The notes under the pieces: generated by a model
The model's database searches: none
The model's input: only the letters and a program-made list of their open reading frames with translations
Told to the model about the DNA's origin: nothing
Translations under genes and position numbers: made by a program
Source of the DNA: an uncultured Clostridia bacterium
GTDB taxonomy: Bacteria > Bacillota > Clostridia > Christensenellales > DTU072
Assembly (NCBI GenBank): GCA_946621465.1
Contig: CAMOOO010000002.1
Location: 1 to 64,000 of the forward strand
DNA: 64,000 nt
Direction: 5' to 3'
Part shown: one piece after another, positions 1-8,100 of the stretch
Position numbering within the stretch: the stretch's first letter is position 1
Layout of the letters: every line of letters starts with the position of its first letter

Positions 1-19
1 AGGGCTTTACCCGTTATAT

Positions 20-56
20 GAAAAACCACCAGGTGCACTGGTGGATTTTTATTTTT
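20..56 (+). terminator. Rho-independent terminator hairpin
   Basis: Perfect 7-bp stem CCACCAG (26-32) / CTGGTGG (38-44) with loop GTGCA, preceded by A5 and followed by a T-rich run at 46-56. The transcription unit it ends lies left of the window. The T-run is also the first bases of the 172-bp repeat that follows. Confidence 0.75.
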
Positions 57-223
57 GCTTTGCAAAATCGACGCGTTCATGGAATCTCACCCAAGGGTTC
101 CCGTCTCTCTTCGTTCGACCCGCCAGCTCGTAATCATAGATTACTTCGCCGCTTTGGCTACAAATGCCACACTGTGGCTTTTGCTTTACGCGTCGCGCCC
201 ATCACGAACGCCAAAAAGAGCCG
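52..223 (+). repeat. 172-bp dispersed repeat, copy A
   Basis: By eye this is identical base for base to 24619-24790, and its 3' 100 bases recur at 32206-32306 with one substitution. It contains hairpins (GTAATC-ATA-GATTAC; GCCAC-ACT-GTGGC) enclosed by a long-range 6-bp pairing CGTTCG (112-117) / CGAACG (205-210). It ends in CCATCACGAACGCCA, nearly the 3' end of the tRNA-Arg fragment at 24540-24587. The minus strand stays open across most of it (including a [20 protein letters not shown] stretch), but I see no start codon upstream. The function is unknown: it could be a tRNA-like RNA, a mobile-element end, or a gene-tail remnant. Confidence 0.85.
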
Positions 224-250
224 CTTTCTTTACGAAAACGGCTTTTTATT
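214..250 (+). terminator. terminator-like hairpin after repeat copy A
   Basis: Stem AGCCG (219-223) / CGGCT (239-243), extended by CTTTC/GAAA-type pairing, with A5 before and T5 after. It lies immediately downstream of the CCA-like end of the repeat, as terminators do after tRNA genes. Confidence 0.6.
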
Positions 251-338
251 GTCATTTTTTGTTATATTATCGAGGGCGTTTATACTCTTTTTACCTACTT
301 ATGCAAAAGGATATACCAAAACAATTATCCTCTCGACG

Positions 339-1313
339 TTACATCTCTATATCTACATCCAAACAATGTACTGTATGTCGTCTTTTGCTCTCTATATATC
401 GAACGGTAGCGATTCTTTTCCATTGCTCAACCGTTCCTTGAAAAATAATGTTTTCGAGTGGGTTACCTCCAAACGCAAGCAGCTCGATTTCCGTCACACT
501 GCTCGGAATAGTAACCGTTTTCAAATTCTTACATCCGGAAAAAGAACTTTTTATGGACGTTACACCATCGAGAATAGTGATATCGGTCAAAGGGCAATCA
601 CTGAACGCAGATTTAGCGATATTTGTTACCCCGCTCGGAATAACAAGTCTATGTAAACCGTTACATCAAGAAAAAGCCCTATCTCCGATATACACATTTG
701 TTGCAGCTTCCGAAATAATAACGCTGATTAGCTTGTTACATCCGCTGAAAGCGTCCGCCCCGATACTCTTTATACAGGGTCCGATCGCGACACTCCTCAT
801 CGCACAACTGCCGAACGCATATTTGCCGATTTCTTCCACACCGTTTCCGATGGTAAGGTCCGTCAGATTGAAACAAAACTGGAACGCACTCGCTCCGATA
901 TGCGTCACGCTATCCGGGATAACAACTTTTCTTCCTTGCCAATTTCTGAATGCATAGGCATTTATTTTCGTAACCGTATCGGGTAGTACGATCTCATTTA
1001 CAAACGCATTGTCAATATATAAATCAGCATTATAACCCTGCAGAGGGTTGGAACCCGGATCATCAAATGTTATCCGACACCAAGAGGCTATATCTCCTAA
1101 ATAGTATATACTCGTAAGATTCTTACAACCGGCAAACGCTTCTTTTCCTATTCTCGTCACGCCGGCGGGAATAGTGATACTTGTGAGTTTACTGCAATTG
1201 GCAAAAGCTTCTTTCCCTATTTCCTTTATTGATGAATTGAGTGTGATTTCCTTTATTACACTATTTTTATAAGCATATTTTCCTATCGACGTACTGTTTT
1301 CACGTAATTCCAT
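339..1313 (-). pseudogene. BspA-like leucine-rich-repeat protein, interrupted
   Basis: Six or more LRR_5 (BspA/TpLRR) repeats are readable, with the signature pattern 'I.IPxxVTxIGxxAFxxCxxL' (SITIPAGVTRIGKEAFAGC, KVVIPDSVTHIGASAFQFC). Such proteins are usually secreted or surface adhesins in gut bacteria. The frame is broken by an in-frame TGA at 666-668, where the repeat consensus expects Gly (AFSGC), so one GGA-to-TGA change explains it. The reading then continues in the same frame to a normal stop at 339. The segment has no signal peptide of its own and no clear ribosome binding site before its ATG at 1313. One extra A in the A6 run at 1319-1324 would join it to the overlapping membrane ORF (1283-1537), giving one protein with an N-terminal membrane anchor and an LRR domain. 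Confidence 0.8.
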
Positions 1314-1537
1314 TTGACTTTTTTCTGAGTTTGAATTTCATTCTGCCTTTGCCGTTTACGCTTAAAATCAGCCTTTAAATCACCAATCGTACAATAGAAA
1401 TAGATAAAAAACAAAATCCAAGAAATGATGTCAACCACTAAAAAAGCAACAGTATAATAACATATTACTAAAACCAAGAAACTAATTGACATGCCCAAAA
1501 GTCCGAGAATAATTATTATTTTTTTAAAATTTTCCAT
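1283..1537 (-). CDS. small membrane protein, probable N-terminal part of the LRR gene
   Basis: 84 aa with two strongly hydrophobic segments (about residues 7-30 and 32-52) followed by a basic, Gln-rich tail. The start ATG follows an AGGAG site and a good promoter at 1568-1596. Its last 31 bases overlap the LRR segment in another frame. The A6 run near residue 73 is the likely frameshift point: with seven A's the protein reads on into the leucine-rich repeats. On its own it has no recognisable family. It is either a truncated anchor of a broken gene or, if the frameshift is an assembly error, the N-terminus of an intact membrane-anchored LRR protein. Confidence 0.55.
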   Translation of the reverse strand: MENFKKIIIILGLLGMSISFLVLVICYYTVAFLVVDIISWILFFIYFYCTIGDLKADFKRKRQRQNEIQTQKKVKWNYVKTVRR

Positions 1538-1567
1538 ATTTTTCTCCTTGTTGTCTTATTGGATTCG

Positions 1568-1596
1568 ATTATATCATACATTATGGTTGCGCTCAA
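1568..1596 (-). promoter_or_regulatory. promoter of the membrane/LRR gene
   Basis: On the minus strand TTGAGC (1591-1596), a 17-nt spacer, and TATAAT (1568-1573), about 30 bases upstream of the ATG at 1537. Confidence 0.6.
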
Positions 1597-1659
1597 CTAT
1601 TCTGCCGAAAAAGTGAGAGTACACTCATTGTTATAGATAACCATGGGGAGTGTGCTATT

Positions 1660-1770
1660 ATGAGAAATTCGATCAACCATGCACTCGTATTACGAATCGA
1701 AAAATTGTTGCAAAAAAAGGCATGACGCGCTATCATTTGGTAATGAACAGCGGTCTGACCTTGTTTTTTA
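1660..1770 (+). pseudogene. Xre-type HTH regulator remnant
   Basis: The ATG at 1660 follows GGGGAG. Reading in two frames gives RIEKLLQKK then GMTRYHLVMNSGLT, the first helices of an Xre/Cro HTH domain (compare the common RI..LL...G.T...L...SGL pattern). The frame changes at the A7 run 1712-1718; one more A would restore it. Homology stops after the recognition-helix start, exactly where the first 19-bp motif (1771) begins. The gene is therefore both frameshifted and truncated. Confidence 0.6.
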
Positions 1771-2055
1771 TCCTTTCACTTAAAAGGGCTAAATTTGAAG
1801 AAAAATTAAGCCCCTAAGTTTTTGCCCTCTACTTAAAAGGGCTAAAAACCGCAAAAATACAAGGTTGCGCCCGAAACTTTTTTGTCCCTCTATAGTAAAG
1901 GGCTATAAATAGGAAAATGTTTAGGTTCAATTCTCAAATTCCTCCTGTTTTTATTATCCCCTCTATAATAAAGGGCTGAAATCTGGCAAAAGTTCACGGT
2001 CTGATCGTCATTATCATTGACGAGAAAAACAATACCCACTCTATAATAAAGGGTC
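1771..2055. repeat. five degenerate 19-bp motifs (CCCTCTATAATAAAGGGCT)
   Basis: Copies start near 1772, 1825, 1886, 1959 and 2037. All keep a C-rich left end, an A/T core and AAAGGG on the right, so each can pair as an imperfect CCCT/AGGG hairpin. A T-rich stretch often precedes and A-rich sequence follows. Spacers vary from about 35 to 58 bases and share little. The region between the HTH remnant and the surface-gene terminator contains nothing else I can identify. Confidence 0.65.
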
Positions 2056-2099
2056 AAAAAATGGCGTTTGTGGGGTCACAAATTTGAAATTTATTAAAA

Positions 2100-2145
2100 A
2101 TTTTTTTCAGACGAAAAGAAAGTGCCTCGGCAGAGACACTTTCCA
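2100..2145 (-). terminator. terminator of the 2490-aa surface gene
   Basis: Stem GAAAGTG (2118-2124) / CACTTTC (2137-2143), extended by CTC/GAG. Read on the minus strand it is followed by TTTTCG and then a T-rich tract. It lies 40 bases after the stop of the gene ending at 2185. Confidence 0.7.
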
Positions 2146-2184
2146 GTGTGTTTTTATGAATGTTTATGCTTGACTTCAATTCTG

Positions 2185-5100
2185 TTATTTGAGAAATGGA
2201 ATCTTGATGACGCCTTTCTTATGAAGGATAAAGAGTACTGCACAGGCAATGATGAGCAGACCGAAGAAGCAACCGATCACAATGCCCGCGATAGCACCGC
2301 CGGAAAGTCCGGCGTTTTTGATTTCTACGGCTTCATCATCTTCAAACACAACGATATATGTTGAGAAGTGATTGGTCGCGAAGGTGAGCTTACCGTTTGC
2401 AAGCCATGATTGTACCGCAGTTTTGACGCCGTTAAGCAAATGGTACACAACGAGTTTCTTGCCGGCAGGAACGGTTTTTTCAAACTTGGTAGTGACCTTT
2501 GCGGTACCTTCGGCAAACGTCGCGCCATTGAGTTCCAGGTCAATTTGCATTTCCGCGCCTTCAGGGGCTTGTTCTGACACCTTGACCGAGAAGGACGTAT
2601 CCTTGTCACCGATGGCATTGACTGCTGCAGTGTCGAAGGTGACGGAGGTGTCGCCCGCTTTAATCTCGACCTCTTTGGTCTCGGACGCATCCTTGGCAGC
2701 CTCTTTGAACAACTGCTTGGTGCTGATGCCGTCCTCGGCCTCTTTGGCGGTGATTTCTTTGGCATAAGTCGTCGTGTCTGAATCCTTATCCTTGTTGACA
2801 ACGATGGACTCGATGTCGGCGATCACTTCTTCCGCAGCTTCGAGTTTTGTTTTAATTTCGGCGGAAACTTTGGCTTTACCTTCGTCGGAAAGCGCCTCAA
2901 ACGCCGCTCTCGCCGCTTCGATAGCGGCTTTGTCCTCGATCTCCACGTCGCCAACCGTCGGTAACGAGGTTATCGTCTCGGTCGCTTCGTTGGACGTTTC
3001 GATATCCACGATTTCCTTCACCGCCGCTTCGAGCTTTTCTACCGTCTCGGCGGGAATGTTTTCTTTTGCTTCGTCAGACAACGCGTCGAACGCCTCTTTC
3101 GCCGCGAGGACGTCCTCTTTGTCTTCGAGGCTCAATTCTCCGATCTCAGGTAAATCCGCGATGTCATCCGAAGCGTCGTTTGACGTCTCGATATCGCTGA
3201 TCTTTTTCAACGCAGACGTTAATTTAGAAACAGTTTCGGCAGAAACTTTTTCTTGTTGATAGGGAGTAAGCTCGTCAAACGCTTTCTTCGCCGCTTCAAT
3301 TTCCTCTTTATTGGCGAGGGTAATATCGCCGATAACAGGCAAACTATTGATCTCATCGCGAATGTCATTTGCCGTCTCGATATCTGCAATCTCTCTTTCC
3401 GCCGCCTCAAGTTTTGTTTTGATTTCGGCAGAGACTTTTTTCTGTTGATATTCAGTTAGCGATAAATACGCCGCGCGCGCCGCTACTACGTCGTCTTTAT
3501 CCTCAAGTGTCAATTCTCCGATCTCAGGCAACTCTACAATGTCATCGGAAGCAGCGTTTGCCGTCTCAATGTCGTCGATCTCTTTTTCTGCCGCTTCGAG
3601 TTTAGCTTTAATTTCGGCGGAAATTTTTGCTTGCGCTTCCGGAGACAAATTATCAAACGCCGCGCGTACCGCTACTACTTCGTCTTTATCTTCAAAGGTC
3701 AATTCTCCGATCTCAGGCAAATCCACAATGTCATCGGAAGTGGCGTTTGCCGTCTCGATATCGTTGATCTCCTTCACTGCCGCGTTTAGTTTATTGATCG
3801 TCTCTTGGGGAACCAAATTCTGTTCTTCGGGAGACAAATTTTCAAAAGCCGCTAATGCCGAGAGAACGTCCTCTTTGTCTTCGAGGCTGACTTCGGCGGT
3901 GTCGATTAGACCGCTAATCGCCTCGACGGCCAACTCGGTATAATCTTCCTCGGCTTGGGTGAGGGTTTCTACCACGCCGACCTGCGCTTTTTGCTCGCCG
4001 GACAGCTTGTTGTACGCTTCACGAGCTTTGGCGATCAGTTCTCTGGTGTCGTCATCATACGCCACCTCGCCGATCTCGTTGATGAACGCGATAGTCTCTA
4101 TGACCTCGTACGTGCTCTCGGCTGTAGCCAAAGTCTCGACGTTGGTGATTTGCGCCTTTTGCTCGTCGGTCAAAGCATCCAGTTTCTCTTTGGCTGCGTC
4201 GATCTTGGCCTTGACTTCCTCGGTGTATTCTACCTCGCCGATATTGTCGATGAAAGCCACGACCTCTTTGACGTCATAGGTACTCTCGGCGTTAGCCAAA
4301 GTCTCGGCGTTGGTGATTTGCGCCTTTTGCTCGTCGGTCAAAGCATTCAGCTTCTCTTTGGCTGCGTCGATCTTAGCCTTGACTTCCTCGGTGTATTCTA
4401 CCTCGCCGATATTGTCGATGAAAGCCACGACCTCTTTGACGTCATAGGTGCTCTCGGCGTCGGTCAGCGTACCTGCGGAAAGTACGAGCGCTTGGAATTC
4501 CTCAGGCAGATTATCAAAAGCCGCTCTCGCCGCTTCGATCTTTTCTTTGCTCTCGGCGGTATATTCCACTTCACCGATGGCGTTGATTAAATCTTCGACA
4601 TTTTTAAGAGTAGCATAGGTGCTTTCGGCCACAGTAAGCGTATCAAGAGTACCCACAAGTGCTTGGACTTCGGCAGTCAAATTCTCGAAAGCCGCTCTCG
4701 CTGCTTCAATCCTCTCTGCGCTCTCGGGCGTGTAGCGCACCGAGCCGATGGCCGCGATCAACGCTTTGACCTCTTGCACCTCGTCGTAAACCGCCTTGCG
4801 GTCACTGTCGATGCCGTCGCATCCCCTACAGGTATAATAGGATACATCGTTGATATCGTTGCCGCACACGTGCTTGTGCGCCTTGATGGTCATATAAGAA
4901 TACGCCCGGGCGTAATCGGTCACGTATTCCGCGGAGGCCTCGTCGTTGCCGGCGAAAACGTCCAACTTTCCGACAATGGTCAGGTTGGAGATAGCTGCGA
5001 CACCATCATCGACGTTGTCAATCACGATCGAGCTACTTGCGTTTTTTTGTCCGTAAATATTCAAAGTAGCTACGCCATCGATACCCTTTGCGGTCAGCGT

Positions 5101-8100
5101 TGCGCCGTCCACGAGGATCAGGTTGACCGTGCCGCTCGCCTTGATACGGCTGTTGATGGTCACGTCGTAATAGACGACGTACCAGCCACCGTTCGTCCAA
5201 GAAGTGGTGTTAGTTTCGACCACCGTGAAATTGTCACAAGTTGTTTGTTCAAAATCGATACCGTTCCATACCATATAGGAAACGGGACCTCTGACGACCT
5301 TAACGCAGCCGTTGTGATCGGACGAGTCTTGCACGGCCATGCCGTCTTCAACGGTAAGCGTACCGTGGTTGGAGGAAGAGAAGCCGCCACCGATAGCGAC
5401 GGTATCAGGTTCTACTGAGCGAGCAACCACGTAACCGCCGTAGATCGTCACGTTGGCGCCGTTACCATGATCACCACCGCCGATGCCCGCGCCGGATCGA
5501 CCACCGATAGCACGGACGTAACCGCCGTAAATAGTCACGCTACCGCCGTTGTAATCTGATCCGTCACCGGCGCCGATGCCCGCGCCTTCATAGCCGCCCG
5601 TAGCAGAGACGTAACCGCCGTAAATAGTCACGGTGCCGCCATTGCTGTCCCAACCGCCGCCGATACCTGCGCCGTATTCGTTGCCGGTCGCGGTAACGTT
5701 GCCGCCGTAGATAGTGAGGGTAGCGCCGTTGCCACCAAAACAGCCGCCGATACCTGCGCTGTATTTGCCACCCGTCGAGTTGATCGTACCGTCGTGGATG
5801 ACGATCGTACCCGCATGAGTCCAGTTTCCACTGCCGATACCTGCACAAGAGTCAGCGACATTGGCGATGTTGAGCGCACCCGTGCCTGCGGTCTGCCCGT
5901 AAATGATGAGCGTATTATCCTTTGCAACGTTGATACCGCCATTGACGGTGAGCGTAACGCCGTCCCGGATGATCAGGTTGACCGTGCCGCTGACCGACAC
6001 GCGAGAGTCGATGGTCACGTCCTCGGTGACCACGTACCAGTTGCCGTTCGCCCACGAGGTGACGTCGCTTTCGACCGCCGTGTAGTCGTAACAGCACTCC
6101 GTGGCTTCCACGACATCGGAGCCGTCCCAACTGCGGGATACGTAATATACTTTTACCATCTCGCGGTAGCTCTCGATCGCGTCCGTCAAAACCGAATAGT
6201 TGACGACGAACGCTTTCTGCCCGTCGCCCAAGCTGTCGTAAGCCGCTTGCGCCGCCAACAGTTTCTCTTTGCATGCTTTGGTTGCTTCAACTTCGCCGAT
6301 GGCGTCGATCAGATCGTCCACAGCCGCTGCAGCTTCCGCTGCCACGACGTCGTAATCGGCTTTGCGATCATTGTCGATCAAGCCGCATACACAGATATAG
6401 TACGATACCTCGGCGATATCGTCGCCATAAAAGTGTTCGTGCACCCTGAATCTCAAATACAGATACGCGTGAAGGTTATCGGTCACGTATACCGCAGATG
6501 CTTCGTCGTTGCCGCCGAAAACGTCCATATTCCCGCCAACGGTAAGCGTACCCGGATTGGAGCCATCGTTACCTGCACCGATAGCCACGGCATCAGAGCC
6601 ACGCGTAGCAACTACGGTACCGCCGTAAACCGTCACGGCGCCGCCGTTGCCACAATAACCGCCGCCGATACCCGCGGCCCAACCGCCGCCGCTCGCAGTA
6701 ACGGTACCGCCATAGATAGTCACGGTGCCGGCACTGACTTGATTCCCCCAGCCCCAAGCACTGCCGATACCTGCGCCGCGGAAGCCGCCCGTAGCAACTA
6801 CAGTACCGTCGTAGATCGTCACGGCGCCGCCGTGTCCTTTCCAACCGGCGCCGATACCTGCGCCGTCACCACCGCCGATAGCCGTCACGTTGCCGCCGTG
6901 GATGGTAACGGTGCCGCAGCTACCACCACTGCCGCCGCCGATACCTGCGCTATCCCCCGCGGTATTGGCAATGGTCAATGCACCGGTGCCCGCGGTCTGT
7001 CCGTAGATATTCAGTGTATTGCCTGTCGAAACGGTGATACCGCCGTTAACGGTGAGCGTTGCGCCGTCCTTGAGGATAAGATTGACCGTGCCGCTGACGC
7101 CTACGCGAGAGCCGACGGTCACGTCCTCGGCGACCACGTACCAGTTGCCGTTTGTCCACGAGGTGGTGTTGCTTGCGACCACCGTGTAGGGATCACAGCT
7201 CTCCGTGGTATCCACGACGACTTTGTTATCTTCGTCCCAAGATCTGGAGACGTAGAGAACAGGGGGATAATACCATTTTGCCCAATATTCTTTGGCACCT
7301 ATGGCGTCCGTACCGATAGTGGTCACGGCTTCGCCGTCGAGTTCTGCATTGTCGTACCATCCGCTGAAGATGCCGCCTGCCTTGGTCACGTCGGTGGGCA
7401 AGGTGGCGCCCTCGCCTTCTACATAAGAAGCGACGTTGCCGCTTTTGATCGCGCCACCGTCTAGGTAATAAACGACATCGCCGCTCCATTTGGCCCAATA
7501 GGTCTTGGGCGCGGTGACTTCGGTGCCGATCTCGGTCACGGCGTCACCCTCAAGTTCTGCATTGTCGTACCAACCAAGGAAGGTGCAACCCTCTCTCGTC
7601 ACGTCGGCGGGCAAGGAGACGCCCACGCCTTCGACGTAATAGGTGGCGTAATCGCCATTGATGGCGCCGTCCTTCAAGTTGTTATACGTAATGATCGGGT
7701 TCCATTTCGCCCAATACTCTTTGTTTCCCGTGGCGTCCGTGTCGATGGCGGTCACGGCTTCGCCGTCAAATTCTGCATTCGCGTACCAACCGGCAAAGAT
7801 GTATTCCTCTCTCGTTACGTCGGTAGGCAAGGTGGCGCCGATTGTTTTTACGTATTGCGTAAGGTTGCCGCTATTGATCACGCCGCCGTTCGCATTAAGC
7901 GTTACGGTGCCGGTCCACTTGGCCCAGTAGGTTTTGGCGCCGGTGGCTTCCGTACCGATAGTGGTCACGGCTTCGCCGTCGAAGGTTGCATTATCGTACC
8001 AACCGGCAAAGATCAAATCGCCGTTGGTTACGTCGATAGGCAGTGTTGCGCCCACACCTTCGACATATTCCGTAACGTTGCCGCTATTGATCGTGCCGCC

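Noticed and set aside
52..223. Protein-coding gene on the minus strand of the 172-bp repeat
   Set aside because: The frame is open ([20 protein letters not shown]) but lacks ATG, GTG or TTG upstream within the repeat, and flanks differ between copies. It is kept as an alternative in the findings only.
1771..2055. CRISPR array
   Set aside because: Motifs are short (19 bp) and imperfect, spacing ranges from about 54 to 78 bases, and there are no cas genes in the window.
5794..7464. Long plus-strand open frame (556 codons) antisense to the 2490-aa surface gene
   Set aside because: It mirrors Gly-rich and InlB-type repeats, has no ribosome binding site or recognisable domain, and is explained by the biased codon use of the sense repeats.
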